A stretch of 64,000 bases of DNA from Helicobacter pametensis ATCC 51478 (lineage in GTDB: Bacteria > Campylobacterota > Campylobacteria > Campylobacterales > Helicobacteraceae). A program made the position numbers and the translations under genes. Shown here piece after piece: positions 38,197 through 47,922 of the stretch. The first letter of the stretch is position 1; each line of letters begins with the position of its first letter. Below the pieces are notes generated by a model. That model was not told the origin of the DNA and searched no databases. It saw only the letters and a program-made list of their open reading frames with translations. The stretch is taken from contig NZ_JADE01000009.1 in NCBI RefSeq assembly GCF_000518225.1, positions 1 through 64,000 of the forward strand, in the 5' to 3' direction.

Positions 38197-39057
38197 TCAT
38201 TTTTTCTTCTTTTGTGCAAGATACACACCAAAGATGATCACAAAGATTCCAGCGATCTCCACCCATCCTAGCATTTCACCCAAAAACACATATCCCATCA
38301 CCGCAGCGATGATCGGTGAGAATAGTAAAAGCAATGAAGAGATTTGTGCAGGAATCTTGCCCATGATATAGCCAAAAAATCCTTGACCCAAGACCTGCCC
38401 ACATAATACAATCAACGCCAAAATCCCCCAATTTTTCAAATCCTTAGGCGTTGAAAATCCCTCGAAATAACCTCCAAGTCCAAGCAGCATAAGGCTTGAT
38501 CCAAGCGAGGCGAAAAAAAACAAATGCATCGTGTCATATTTCTTGCGCAATCCAAACACAAGAGCCAAAAAGATGCTATAGCACACCATACTCACAAAGG
38601 CATACAGATCCCCTATCGGCGTGGCTACACTCCCCCCTCCCTTGCCCTTCACAAGCATCACCACCCCTATAAAAGACACGCAAGCTCCTATGATGAAGCC
38701 TGATCGGACCCTCTCTCCAAAAAAGATCGCTCCAATAGGCACGAGGATAAAGCACACAAGAGAAGCGAAAAGATTGACATTGGCTACACTTGTGCGATGA
38801 AGTGCAAGGTTGAAAAACACCAGATCAAGCCCAAACAATACCCCAGCCAATATCATCAGAAGCATATCTCTAGTAGGGGTTTTGAAAATATTTGCCTTCC
38901 TCAATGCAAGCAAACCAAAGATCGGAGCTGCCAAGGCAACGCGATAGAATCCTGTCATAATCGGAGAAAGATCGATCACCTTGACAAGAACACTTGCATA
39001 AATGATGAACGCCTCAGCCAAAAGTGCCAAAAACACGAATCTCCACTCAAAATTCAT
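38197..39057 (-). CDS. EamA/DMT-family transporter
   Basis: A 286-residue inner-membrane protein with about ten membrane segments in two EamA repeats (first VKVIDLSPIMTGFYRVALAAP, second LFSPIIAAVMGYVFLGE), ending in a short lysine tail. The family exports metabolites such as amino acids or nucleotide sugars; the substrate is unknown. ATG follows AAGGAT. It stands alone between the autotransporter and the Doc locus. Confidence 0.85.
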   Translation of the reverse strand: MNFEWRFVFLALLAEAFIIYASVLVKVIDLSPIMTGFYRVALAAPIFGLLALRKANIFKTPTRDMLLMILAGVLFGLDLVFFNLALHRTSVANVNLFASLVCFILVPIGAIFFGERVRSGFIIGACVSFIGVVMLVKGKGGGSVATPIGDLYAFVSMVCYSIFLALVFGLRKKYDTMHLFFFASLGSSLMLLGLGGYFEGFSTPKDLKNWGILALIVLCGQVLGQGFFGYIMGKIPAQISSLLLLFSPIIAAVMGYVFLGEMLGWVEIAGIFVIIFGVYLAQKKKK

Positions 39058-39116
39058 TTATTGATCCTTAGTAAATCTACGATGATTGGTTTCCCAAAAG
39101 AGAAGGGGGAATCTAG

Positions 39117-39284
39117 GAGCGTATCTTAGCACTACACTTGGATCTCATAGGCTTTTATCCAGATGCAAGATTAAAGAAAAATGGAGCAATTATTGAAGTA
39201 ATGCTCGAGATAGTGGCGAAATTCTTGGAGGATTTGATAATGTTTGAAGAAATAATGCAAAGATATAATTTAAAAAAGGAGTGA
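39117..39284 (+). other. Short open frame before the Doc locus, possible gene remnant
   Basis: A stop-free stretch of 55 codons preceded by a TAG at 39114. It translates to a plausible peptide (LDLIGFYPDARLKKNGAI, IVAKFLEDLIMFEEI) but the first ATG is at 39201, with no ribosome binding site. It ends 2 bp before the start of the small antitoxin-like gene. It may be the tail of a decayed gene or chance. The rest of 39058-39286 shows nothing more. Confidence 0.2.
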
Positions 39285-39286
39285 GA

Positions 39287-39421
39287 ATGATAAAAAATGA
39301 TGCGTTGCAAAGGTTAAACATTTCCAGAGAAGAAGCCTTGAAAAAAACAAGGAAAAAAATAAGAAAAGAGCTAGAAAAGCCAGAGGTTAAAGCGGTTTTT
39401 CTCAGACTTAAAAATAAATGA
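39287..39421 (+). CDS. Putative antitoxin of a Doc toxin, 44 residues
   Basis: A small gene encoding MIKNDALQRLNISREEALK followed by a lysine/arginine-rich stretch and ending FLRLKNK. ATG at 39287 is preceded by AAAAAAGGAG with good spacing. Its TGA overlaps the Doc start (ATGA). Position, size, high charge and coupling point to an antitoxin. I see no Phd or other known antitoxin pattern, so it may be a new partner type. The helix-like part with KKTRKKIRKELEKP could bind DNA or Doc. Confidence 0.65.
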   Translation: MIKNDALQRLNISREEALKKTRKKIRKELEKPEVKAVFLRLKNK

Positions 39422-39795
39422 ATTATTTGAGCATCAAAGAGGCTGTTGAACTTCATGATGAGATTCTTGAAATATCTGGAGGAAAAAGGGGATATAACGA
39501 TGTAAGTCTGGGATACCTAACTTCAGCATTGGAACAAATCAAAAATGATATTTTCTATCCATCAATTATCGAAAAGGTTGCTCACCTTATGTTTTCCTGT
39601 ATCAAATTTCATCCTTTTTTGGATGGAAACAAAAGAACAAGCATTTATCTGGCGATGATTTTTTTGGATTTCAATGGGATTGATGTTCAAGATTTTGCAC
39701 AAAAAATGGAAGATGTTGTTGTGGATGTTGCAGAAAATAAGATTAGCAAAGAGGGGCTTTTTGAGATTTTAAAAAAGATAGTGAAAGAGCAATGA
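39418..39795 (+). CDS. doc: Doc-type Fic-domain toxin (death on curing)
   Basis: A 125-residue Fic-fold protein. The catalytic motif is HPFLDGNKRT near residue 62; Doc toxins have HxFxDANKRT, and AMPylating Fic proteins HPFxxGNGR, so this is Doc-like with one Gly. Doc phosphorylates EF-Tu and stops translation. The start overlaps the small upstream gene by 4 bp. A spot count of 60 bases gives 30% GC, lower than guaA nearby, hinting at acquisition by transfer. Confidence 0.82.
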   Translation: MNYLSIKEAVELHDEILEISGGKRGYNDVSLGYLTSALEQIKNDIFYPSIIEKVAHLMFSCIKFHPFLDGNKRTSIYLAMIFLDFNGIDVQDFAQKMEDVVVDVAENKISKEGLFEILKKIVKEQ

Positions 39796-39853
39796 TTGTT
39801 TGGATGTTTTTAAAATAGCTTTTTTGGAAATATCTAAGAATTATATAAACTAT

Positions 39854-40519
39854 TCAGTTTTCTTTACCATGGTTTGGGGCTAAGTTTGTCCCCACGAAAT
39901 TTCTTCCAAGCTCCCTGCAGCACTCAAGCACACTAAACCCCCCTGCTGCTGGATCTAGCACGATATCCCCTTCTTTTGTGCAAGATTCTATGAGGGCTTT
40001 TTGCAAACCTTTGGGTTTGCTGTGGGGGTGGAGTTTGATTTCTTCTTGGGAAAGTTTCTCGCTCCAGACATCGCGGATATTGTGGAGATTCCAAGTAGTT
40101 TTAGCCTTGATGGGCTTTTTTTGCAAGATGAGAAGATATTCGCTTTGACGCCGTGTGCGATAGCCCATACCCATTTTACACTTATCCCAAGTGATGAGAT
40201 CCACGCTTTGAAAAGTAGTGTTCTCTAGCCAATCTCGCACACCCTCACAAAGATGAAACTTATCAATCCAAAGCATAAGATAACTGCTTGGCTTCAACAC
40301 TCGATGGATCTGAGTGATAAAATCGATGATCATCTCTTCACTCATCTGATGCAAGGCACTTCTCCCCCTCTGTCGCTCCCCCTCATTGCCATACTTCATC
40401 TTATCCAGTACTCCGCGATATTGGGGATCAAAAAAGGCTAGATGAATACTTGAATCTGTGAGTTTGGATAGGAGCTCTAGACCACAGATATTTAGGGGGC
40501 GATTGAGGAGAGATTGCAT
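39854..40519 (-). CDS. Solitary beta-class DNA methyltransferase (N6-A or N4-C)
   Basis: A 221-residue amino-methyltransferase with motif IV first, [13 protein letters not shown] near residue 30 (DPQY in place of DPPY), and motif I last, [15 protein letters not shown] near 193 (usual DPFxGSG). This order is the beta class. No restriction enzyme gene is adjacent, so it is either an orphan regulator-type methylase or half of a lost system. ATG follows AAGGAG. The sequence it methylates cannot be read from the protein. Confidence 0.78.
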   Translation of the reverse strand: MQSLLNRPLNICGLELLSKLTDSSIHLAFFDPQYRGVLDKMKYGNEGERQRGRSALHQMSEEMIIDFITQIHRVLKPSSYLMLWIDKFHLCEGVRDWLENTTFQSVDLITWDKCKMGMGYRTRRQSEYLLILQKKPIKAKTTWNLHNIRDVWSEKLSQEEIKLHPHSKPKGLQKALIESCTKEGDIVLDPAAGGFSVLECCRELGRNFVGTNLAPNHGKEN

Positions 40520-40576
40520 TTATACTCCTTGATCACTCTTGGTTTTGCAATTATTTCCAGCACTTAATTTCAAGAT

Positions 40577-42046
40577 TTATTGAATTCCTGTCAACAATTG
40601 GTGTTCTTTGAGTGCAAAATTATCTGTCATCCCACTAATATAATCAAAAATCAATCTTGTTCGATAATATAGCTCCAAATATTCACCAAATATATCCTCA
40701 TGATTCTTGCAATCATTTTGTGCATTTTTATAGGCAATTTGATATTTTTTGGGCAATCTATTATAAAGCCTATATTGAAGGGGATATTGTTTTCTAAATT
40801 TTTCATCATCCTTAAAAACATCTAAAGGCACCTTTAATACTGGCTTGAATATTTCTAGCAAACTATGGATAATTTTATATCCTTTGAGTTCCATTTCACA
40901 AATTTTTTTATTGGTAAAGATCTGTTCTCTTGCAAAATTCTGCATCAATTCAAGCAAGTCAAACCATTCCCTTTTTTCTGCTGAATGCTTTTTGCTTGTA
41001 TCGATCAAAGCACAATCAAGTTTCCCCATAAAGATCTCATTACGATTGATTAGATAATGTTTTGCAATTTCCGGAACAAGGTTTTTTTGTAATTTAACAC
41101 GCAACAGAATCATAAAATACGCATTTGGATTATTGTGTCGTTGTTCTTTTGATCTTTGATAATCTTTTTCAATTTCCTCAAGAATGGTTTTAGGAAACTG
41201 TTCTTGCCTACGTAGATAATCAAGAAAGTCAACAATTTTTATAATCCCCTTATCTAGAGCATCATCAAGATCAGCAATGCTATAGCATATATCATCAGCG
41301 GCCTCCATAATATAAACAAGAGGAAAACGATGATATAAATCCATATTTAATTCCTCATAGATTTTTTCAACAATTTCTTTTTCAGAAAAGAAAAACCCTG
41401 GTTTTTTGTCAATTTTCTCCCTTTTTCCTTCTTCAAAAGCTCCCCTTGTGTATTTTAAAAAACTTGCGATTTGACTATATGTAAGATTAAGTTGTTGTAA
41501 CGAAGTAACCAAACGAATTCCTTGTGCATTACCATCAAAATTTTTCAAATCTAGCAACAACATATTCCTGTCAACAGGCAACACACTACTTTTATTGGGA
41601 ATGCTTTCCTCAAAAATTTTGTCCAGATTCTCGTTTGCCCAATCTTGAATTGCTTTTTCTCCAAAATGTCCAAACGGGGGATTACCTATATCATGCAACA
41701 AGCAAGCCATTTCCACAAGACTAATAAAAGCGTCACGATAGTTTTGTGACTCATTGGGATCATCGGTTTCAAATAAAACAACATTGTTTTGTGTAGCCTG
41801 TTTCAGGATTTCACGTGCAATATATCGTCCTGTTTGCTGAACTTCCAAAGAATGCGTTAAGCGACTCCTAATGGTGGCATCTTCCTCAAGTGGAAAGACC
41901 TGAGTTCTCTGTTGAAGTCTTCGAATTGCAGAACAATTTAAAATTCTTCCACGATCACTCTCTGTAGATATTTCAATGCGATCATTCTTTTTTTGCTCTT
42001 CATTTTGAAAAACCCTTGTAGTCTTTATCTTTCGCTCATAATACAT
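40577..42046 (-). CDS. dgt: Deoxyguanosinetriphosphate triphosphohydrolase-like HD protein
   Basis: About 489 residues, with the HD metal motif as H in THSLEVQQTG and LLHDIGNPPFGHFGE, and a later YIMEAADDICYSIAD. This is the dGTPase family, which cuts dGTP to deoxyguanosine and triphosphate; some members defend against phage by depleting dNTPs. ATG at 42046 follows GAGGAAAGAG. It lies 14 bp after guaA on the same strand. A 60-base spot count gives about 32% GC against 43% in guaA, suggesting a different origin. Confidence 0.85.
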   Translation of the reverse strand: MYYERKIKTTRVFQNEEQKKNDRIEISTESDRGRILNCSAIRRLQQRTQVFPLEEDATIRSRLTHSLEVQQTGRYIAREILKQATQNNVVLFETDDPNESQNYRDAFISLVEMACLLHDIGNPPFGHFGEKAIQDWANENLDKIFEESIPNKSSVLPVDRNMLLLDLKNFDGNAQGIRLVTSLQQLNLTYSQIASFLKYTRGAFEEGKREKIDKKPGFFFSEKEIVEKIYEELNMDLYHRFPLVYIMEAADDICYSIADLDDALDKGIIKIVDFLDYLRRQEQFPKTILEEIEKDYQRSKEQRHNNPNAYFMILLRVKLQKNLVPEIAKHYLINRNEIFMGKLDCALIDTSKKHSAEKREWFDLLELMQNFAREQIFTNKKICEMELKGYKIIHSLLEIFKPVLKVPLDVFKDDEKFRKQYPLQYRLYNRLPKKYQIAYKNAQNDCKNHEDIFGEYLELYYRTRLIFDYISGMTDNFALKEHQLLTGIQ

Positions 42047-42060
42047 TACAATCTCTTTCC

Positions 42061-43605
42061 TCACTCCCACTCAATCGTGCCTGGGGGTTTACTCGTGATG
42101 TCATACACTACGCGATTGATCCCCTCCACTTCATTGATGATGCGATTAGAGATAGATTCCAAAAGCTCGTGTGGAAGATGAGCAAAAGTCGCTGTCATCC
42201 CATCAAGCGCCTCAACAGCTCTCACACAGATTGTATTATCATAAGTGCGATTATCTCCCATCACCCCCACACTCTTGACATTGAGCAGTACACAAAATGC
42301 CTGCCATACTTTATCGTAATGCCCACTTCTATGCAATTCCTCCAAGAAGATCGTATCTGCTCTTCTCAAAAGCTCCAAATCCTCTCTATTGACCTCCCCC
42401 ATGATTCGGATCGCAAGCCCAGGTCCAGGGAAAGGATGACGCATCAGCATAGATTCTGGCATCCCTAGCTCTCTTCCTAATGCCCTCACCTCATCTTTGA
42501 ATAACTCTCTTAAAGGCTCGATTAGCTCAAACTTCATCCACTCAGGCAATCCTCCCACATTATGATGGGATTTGATCGTCTTGCTTGGTCCCTTCACGCT
42601 CACTGATTCGATCACATCAGGATAGAGTGTGCCCTGAGCAAGGAATCTGATCTCGCCATTGGCATTGTGCTTTTTGGCCTCTGCTTCAAACACTTCGATG
42701 AAAGTCTCTCCGATGATTTTGCGTTTGACTTCAGGGTCTCGCACGCTTTTGAGCTTGCTTAAGAAAATCTCACTTGCATCCACAGTAATGAGTGGCACAC
42801 CAAGATTTTCTCTAAACATCGCTTCCACTGCTTCTCTCTCTCCTGCCCTCAAAAGCCCATGATCGGCAAAGACAGGGATCAATCTCTCCCCAATCGCACG
42901 ATAAAGCAATGTCGCCACCACACTAGAATCCACCCCACCACTGACCGCACAGAGCACTTTACCCTCTTTGACCATGCCTCTCAGTTTAGCGATCTCACAT
43001 TCTGCAAAGTTATGCATATTCCAGCTTGTATCAGCCCCACAAATCCTGACAGCAAAGTTTTTGAGCATCTCTCCCCCACACTCGCTATGGACGACTTCAG
43101 GGTGAAATTGCAATGCATAGATTCTTCGCTCCTTGTGAGCAATCGCACAATAATGGGTATTTCCACTCTTAGCAAGCTCGACAAAACCCTCAGGGATTTT
43201 CTCCACCTTATCAGCATGACTCATCCACACGATACTCTCTTGCTTCACTCTTTCAAAGATTCCACCCTCACTCATAAGCTCAAGTTGTGCCTTTCCAAAC
43301 TCTTGATGCTCTGCCCTCACAACACTTCCCCCGAAAAAATCCGCAATATATTGCATCCCATAGCAAATCCCAAGTACAGGGATCCCTAGCTCAAATATCC
43401 CACTATCTGGCTTATATGCACCCTCTTCATACACGCTTGCTGGCCCACCGCTTAGGATGATTCCCTTGGGGTTTTTTGCTTTAATCTCTTCAAGTTTTTC
43501 AAAATAAGGAACGATCTCTGAGTAGATTCCAAATTCTCTCAATCTCCTAGCGATCAATTGTGTATATTGGCTTCCAAAATCTAGGACTAAAATCTCAATC
43601 TGCAT
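42061..43605 (-). CDS. guaA: GMP synthase (glutamine-hydrolysing)
   Basis: A 514-residue two-domain enzyme converting XMP to GMP. The glutaminase domain has [11 protein letters not shown] near residue 83 (catalytic Cys) and [11 protein letters not shown] near 168. The ATP pyrophosphatase domain has [16 protein letters not shown] near 220. It ends in PPGTIEWE, the conserved C-terminus. Length is standard. ATG has only a weak ribosome binding site. TAAAAT on the minus strand (43635-43640) may be its -10. Confidence 0.97.
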   Translation of the reverse strand: MQIEILVLDFGSQYTQLIARRLREFGIYSEIVPYFEKLEEIKAKNPKGIILSGGPASVYEEGAYKPDSGIFELGIPVLGICYGMQYIADFFGGSVVRAEHQEFGKAQLELMSEGGIFERVKQESIVWMSHADKVEKIPEGFVELAKSGNTHYCAIAHKERRIYALQFHPEVVHSECGGEMLKNFAVRICGADTSWNMHNFAECEIAKLRGMVKEGKVLCAVSGGVDSSVVATLLYRAIGERLIPVFADHGLLRAGEREAVEAMFRENLGVPLITVDASEIFLSKLKSVRDPEVKRKIIGETFIEVFEAEAKKHNANGEIRFLAQGTLYPDVIESVSVKGPSKTIKSHHNVGGLPEWMKFELIEPLRELFKDEVRALGRELGMPESMLMRHPFPGPGLAIRIMGEVNREDLELLRRADTIFLEELHRSGHYDKVWQAFCVLLNVKSVGVMGDNRTYDNTICVRAVEALDGMTATFAHLPHELLESISNRIINEVEGINRVVYDITSKPPGTIEWE

Positions 43606-43824
43606 TCACTAACCTTTGGCGAAAAATAAATGTAATTTTAGTTTGTCTTCTAGGGGTTTTGAAAGATTTTTGGAGATATTACTTCTCAGTTTTGATCTAT
43701 TTTGAAACCAAGAGTCACCAAATCACCAAAATCTAGAAACTTTTATCCAAAATCATCCATCTACAGCACCACTTTTTCAAATCAACCTAAAATCAAACTG
43801 AAAAATCAACACAAAGGAACAACA

Positions 43825-44883
43825 ATGAAAGTGAGAAAATTCCTCTTACCCCTACTCTTTGGCTTTGGAATCTTGTTTGCCAAACCAACGGTTTATATTC
43901 TTGCCACTGGTGGCACCATCGCTGGAGCTGGATCAAGCACAGAAAAAACTGCTTCAAGCTATGAGGCTGGCAAGGTGCTTATCCAAACGATTTTGCAGGC
44001 TCTTCCCAAACAAGAAATTGCAAAATATGCCAAACTCAAAAGCGAACAAGTGCTTCAAAAGGGCAGTCAAGATCTAACACCGCAAGATTGGATCATCATC
44101 GCCAAACGCGTCAATGATCTTTTGAAACAACGCGATGTAGATGGAATCGTCATCACACATGGGACAGATACGATTGAGGAAACCTCAATGTTTTTGCAAC
44201 TTGTGATCAAAAGCGACAAGCCTGTGGTTTTGGTAGGTGCCATGAGACCCTCAACCGCTATCAGTGCCGATGGACCCAAAAATCTATTTGATGGGATTGT
44301 TTTGGCAAGCTCCAAAGAAGCTAGAGGACAAGGTGTCATGGTGGTGGCCAATAGCAATATTTTGAGCGCATCTGACATTACCAAAACAAACCCTGTGCAT
44401 GTAGATACATTTAAGCCTGCAAATATTGGAATCCTTGGCTATATGTGGAATAACAAGCCCTATTTCCTTAGAATCTCTTCCCAACTCCATACGACAAAAA
44501 GCCAATTTGACATCTCCAAAATCTCATCTCTCCCACGCGTTGATATCCTCTATGGATATGCTGGAATGGATGAAAGGGCGATTGAGGCAAGCATCGCCTC
44601 GGGAACTAAGGGAATCGTATTTGCCGGTGTTGGCAATGGAAATATAAGCTCAAGTGTAGAAAAGGCTTTAAGTCAAGCAAGTGCAAAAGGGATCAAGGTC
44701 GTTCGTGCTGGACGCATGATCAGTGGTCCAATCACCCAATGGGGAGAAGTCAATGATGAGCAATTAGGCTTCATCACCTCTTGGTGGCATACCCCACAAG
44801 CTGCACGCATCATCCTTATGCTTGCATTGCAAAGCAAGATCACTGATAATGCAAAGATTCAAGAACTTATGCTCAAATATTAG
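43825..44883 (+). CDS. ansB: Type II (periplasmic) L-asparaginase
   Basis: A 352-residue enzyme that hydrolyses asparagine to aspartate and ammonia. An N-terminal signal peptide (RKFLLPLLFGFGILFA) sends it to the periplasm. The catalytic threonines are in ILATGGTIAGAG and THGTDTIEET. ATG at 43825 follows AAAGGA; the longer frame from 43702 adds a non-signal tail. The upstream 219 bp holds promoters for both guaA and ansB; TAAAAT is seen before the start. Confidence 0.95.
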   Translation: MKVRKFLLPLLFGFGILFAKPTVYILATGGTIAGAGSSTEKTASSYEAGKVLIQTILQALPKQEIAKYAKLKSEQVLQKGSQDLTPQDWIIIAKRVNDLLKQRDVDGIVITHGTDTIEETSMFLQLVIKSDKPVVLVGAMRPSTAISADGPKNLFDGIVLASSKEARGQGVMVVANSNILSASDITKTNPVHVDTFKPANIGILGYMWNNKPYFLRISSQLHTTKSQFDISKISSLPRVDILYGYAGMDERAIEASIASGTKGIVFAGVGNGNISSSVEKALSQASAKGIKVVRAGRMISGPITQWGEVNDEQLGFITSWWHTPQAARIILMLALQSKITDNAKIQELMLKY

Positions 44884-44898
44884 AAAAAAAAGGGGGTG

Positions 44899-45735
44899 TT
44901 ATTTCTTCATCACTCCAAGCATCCACTCAGCACACCACGCCACCCATGCAAGCATCAAAAAATCATAACGAGCCAAAAAGCCTGCTTCATGGATCAGTTG
45001 TGATGAGAGTGCAAACACACAAATCCCCACACCCAAAAATCCCAAATTACAAATCTCAAAAAATCCTAGCCTCTCTAATCTTTGATGCTTCAAAAGATAA
45101 AGAAGCATAGTCAGAGCACAACCAAGAGCAATCAAATCCAGATAAAAAAACCAATGTTCCTTATGAAAATAACTTTGCAGAGCACAGCCCATCAAGGTAT
45201 AAATGATCACATTCAACGAAGGGCGCAAACGCGACAGAATCAAGCCAAGGGGGTGATTGGGATTGGGACAAAGATTGAGCCAATAACACGCCAAAGGAAA
45301 GAAGATAAAAAAAACATAAAAAAAACCAAGGATCAGCACTTCATTTAAATCTCTCCAAAAAACCTCGATGAGATAATGTGATTGAGGACCTGCTAGCACA
45401 GAATCAAGAAGAGAATCTTGATTCTGTGATCCAAACACTCCAAAAACAAACAAGAAGACAAACATAATGCACAAAATCAGCATCAAAAAGTGCATCAAAT
45501 ATCCTCCATTGCGATACCAGCTTGATATGATCAAAGCATAGAGACAAATCAAAAACCCAAGAAAATACAAAAAGCGCAGACATAAATCAAAGATTCTTCC
45601 CTCTTGATTTAAAAGCACAAAAAGTTGTGAAAATGTAGAAGAAAAACATGAAACAAGCAAAGAAAGCAACACCAATACAAACAAACAAAAGAAGAGATAA
45701 GCAAAAAATGAAGTCACATTGTTTCTTTGAATCAT
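44899..45735 (-). CDS. Polytopic membrane protein, HP0771 position
   Basis: A 278-residue protein with about eight hydrophobic segments and no motif I recognise. Its place downstream of amiA matches HP0771 of H. pylori. It starts 9 bp after the amiA stop, so it probably belongs to the amiA operon. Cysteines are scattered; no catalytic residues can be named. Confidence 0.6.
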   Translation of the reverse strand: MIQRNNVTSFFAYLFFCLFVLVLLSLLVSCFSSTFSQLFVLLNQEGRIFDLCLRFLYFLGFLICLYALIISSWYRNGGYLMHFLMLILCIMFVFLFVFGVFGSQNQDSLLDSVLAGPQSHYLIEVFWRDLNEVLILGFFYVFFIFFPLACYWLNLCPNPNHPLGLILSRLRPSLNVIIYTLMGCALQSYFHKEHWFFYLDLIALGCALTMLLYLLKHQRLERLGFFEICNLGFLGVGICVFALSSQLIHEAGFLARYDFLMLAWVAWCAEWMLGVMKK

Positions 45736-45744
45736 CCAATCCCC

Positions 45745-46839
45745 CTATGGATTCTTTTTGAAATACGCAACAATCCCATCAGCAATCCCTTTGGCAAGCA
45801 ATCGCTGATAGTCCTTGTGATTGATTCTTCTTCCCTCTTGAGGATGCGAGAGATAACCAATCTCAATCAACACAGAGGGCATCAATGCACCTGCCAAAAC
45901 CCAAAATGGCCCCTCACGCACGCCCCCATCCATAATCCCAGAATAATTGGGACGCAAAGCATTTAAAATCCCCCCTTGGATATCGATTGCAAGCTTATTG
46001 GATGCGATCAAGCGATGCGTATTGATTGAGTTGAGAAAAGTCTGCTTTGAGAAATAATTCATCACCTCGATATTATCCTTATTCTCTTTCTCTGCTACGC
46101 GTCTTGCGCGCTCGCTTCTTGCCGTTGAGAGAAAATAAGTCTCGACACCATTGGCAGTTTTCATCGATTGTTTAGGCACAGAATTGGCATGGATAGAGAC
46201 AAAGAGATCAGCATGCTTATCGTTGGCCAGATTGGTTCTCTCTCTCAATCCAAGATAACGATCTGCAGTCCTTGTCATCAAGACAAGATATCCGCGCCTC
46301 TTAAGCTCTGCCTCAAGAAGTTTAGCAACACTTAGCGTGATCACTTTTTCGCACACCTTGAGCACGCCAATAGCACCACAATCCTTCCCACCATGACCTG
46401 CATCAATCATCACTCGCTTCTTTTTACTTGGGGTTTGCTGCACTACTCTTGTGGGAGATTTGCTTGATTTTTTGATCGTCTTTTTGGGGTTAAATCCGAT
46501 GTAGAGAGAAGTGCCAGAAAACCTCAAATCATAATTGAGAATCTTTGGAGCCTGCATCACGATTCGCACAACTCTCTTATTTTGCTGACCGATTTGCACG
46601 CGCGTATTATCTGAGAATATGTAGTTTTTTCTCTCAAGTGTCAAAATCGCATTGATATCTAATATACTGCGAGAATTTGAGAGTTTGCTTTGCTTGGCAT
46701 CACTAGGTGAGACATCTCTATTGAAGGTGATTTTGAGATTTTGTTCTCCAAATGGAACGATATGAAGAATCCTAAGCGGCTGGGTTTTGGCATACAATCC
46801 ACAGAAAAAAGCCAGAAACAGAACCGCTAAATAACGCAC
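45745..46839 (-). CDS. amiA: N-acetylmuramoyl-L-alanine amidase
   Basis: A 364-residue periplasmic enzyme. A signal peptide (RYLAVLFLAFFCGLYA) is followed by an AMIN-type domain (about 22-115), a proline/serine/lysine linker, and an Amidase_3 domain with VMIDAGHGGKDCGAIG near 144, FVSIHANS near 217 and the C-terminal VLIEIGYLSHP. It cuts peptides from peptidoglycan during cell separation. Start is GTG, immediately after the TAA of the upstream gene. Matches HP0772. Confidence 0.93.
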   Translation of the reverse strand: MRYLAVLFLAFFCGLYAKTQPLRILHIVPFGEQNLKITFNRDVSPSDAKQSKLSNSRSILDINAILTLERKNYIFSDNTRVQIGQQNKRVVRIVMQAPKILNYDLRFSGTSLYIGFNPKKTIKKSSKSPTRVVQQTPSKKKRVMIDAGHGGKDCGAIGVLKVCEKVITLSVAKLLEAELKRRGYLVLMTRTADRYLGLRERTNLANDKHADLFVSIHANSVPKQSMKTANGVETYFLSTARSERARRVAEKENKDNIEVMNYFSKQTFLNSINTHRLIASNKLAIDIQGGILNALRPNYSGIMDGGVREGPFWVLAGALMPSVLIEIGYLSHPQEGRRINHKDYQRLLAKGIADGIVAYFKKNP

Positions 46840-47922
46840 TTATTTGACTAACTCACTAAACAAATCTTTGACAGAAATAATCTTATTGATGCGATAGCCA
46901 TTTGCGCCAGTGAAAAACAATCCATTTTGCAAATCTCCATTGTATCCAGCACCCAAAGAATCTGCGATGCAATATCCCACAGCTTTGGCCTCGACCCCAC
47001 GATTGCAAGGACTCACACAATTGCTCACACAGCGAATCTTTGGAGCATTCCCCTCCTTGATGCGCTGCAACACTCCCGTCTTAATCGCTCTTGCAGGATA
47101 TCCCACTGGCGATTTGACAAGCTCGATATCTTCTTTTTTGACTTTGAGCATAATTTCATTATAAGCTTTGGCATCACACTCAAAAGTCCCCAAAAATCTT
47201 GTCGCCATCTGCACACCGCTTGCTCCCAAAGAAAGAAATCTATCAATATCACTACGATCCCAAACTCCTCCAGCAGCAATCAATGGAATATTTCCCCACT
47301 TTTTAGCCTCTTCTGCGACACGAGGGACGACATTTTCAAGCTTATTTTCTTCTTTGAAACAATCCTCATAAGAAAAGCCCTGATGCCCCCCACTCAATGG
47401 CCCTTCCACAACAACAGCATCAGGGATCCTCTTATGCTTAGCCTCCCATCTTTTACACAGGATTCTCAAAGCCTTGGCAGATGAAATGATGGGGACAAGG
47501 GCTACATCTGGGAAGTTTTTTGTAAATTCTGGCATCGATAATGGAAGACCAGCTCCAGTCACGATGAGATTAGCCCCAGCCTCACACGCATCTCTCACAA
47601 CACGACCATAATCATTGATCGCATAGAGGATATTCGCACCCAATGGGCGATCTCCACAAATCTTTCTTGCATTTTTAAAGATCTCATTGAGAGCAATTTT
47701 GGAATAAAAATTGATCGTCTCAAAAGGTTTGGAAGCAACCAGTTTTTCAACAAATTGCATTTGTTTATAATATCCCGTCCCCACACAGCTAATAATCCCC
47801 AAACCGCCCTCTTTGGAAACATTTCCGGCTAAATTATCCCAGCTGATCCCAACCCCCATACCCCCTTGAAAAATGGGATATTTAATCGTATGTTTTCCAA
47901 TCTTTAATGGCTTAAGTTGCAT
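46840..47922 (-). CDS. Nitronate monooxygenase-like FMN-binding protein
   Basis: A 360-residue TIM-barrel flavoprotein of the NPD/nitronate monooxygenase family: [13 protein letters not shown] near the N-terminus, [13 protein letters not shown] near 170 and [15 protein letters not shown] near 240. Related proteins oxidise nitronates or act as enoyl reductases (FabK-like), so the substrate is uncertain. ATG at 47922 overlaps tyrS by 11 bp. Cysteine pattern [13 protein letters not shown] near 300 may bind a metal. Matches HP0773. Confidence 0.82.
   Translation of the reverse strand: MQLKPLKIGKHTIKYPIFQGGMGVGISWDNLAGNVSKEGGLGIISCVGTGYYKQMQFVEKLVASKPFETINFYSKIALNEIFKNARKICGDRPLGANILYAINDYGRVVRDACEAGANLIVTGAGLPLSMPEFTKNFPDVALVPIISSAKALRILCKRWEAKHKRIPDAVVVEGPLSGGHQGFSYEDCFKEENKLENVVPRVAEEAKKWGNIPLIAAGGVWDRSDIDRFLSLGASGVQMATRFLGTFECDAKAYNEIMLKVKKEDIELVKSPVGYPARAIKTGVLQRIKEGNAPKIRCVSNCVSPCNRGVEAKAVGYCIADSLGAGYNGDLQNGLFFTGANGYRINKIISVKDLFSELVK

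Noticed and set aside
39854-40519. Methyltransferase as half of an intact restriction-modification system
   Set aside because: No endonuclease gene is adjacent on either side; the neighbours are Doc and a dGTPase.
42859-43389. 176-codon plus-strand open frame antisense to guaA
   Set aside because: It is a shadow of guaA, whose motifs are unambiguous.
46927-47484. 185-codon plus-strand open frame antisense to the nitronate monooxygenase-like gene
   Set aside because: It mirrors a well-supported gene on the minus strand and has no recognisable domain or start signal.
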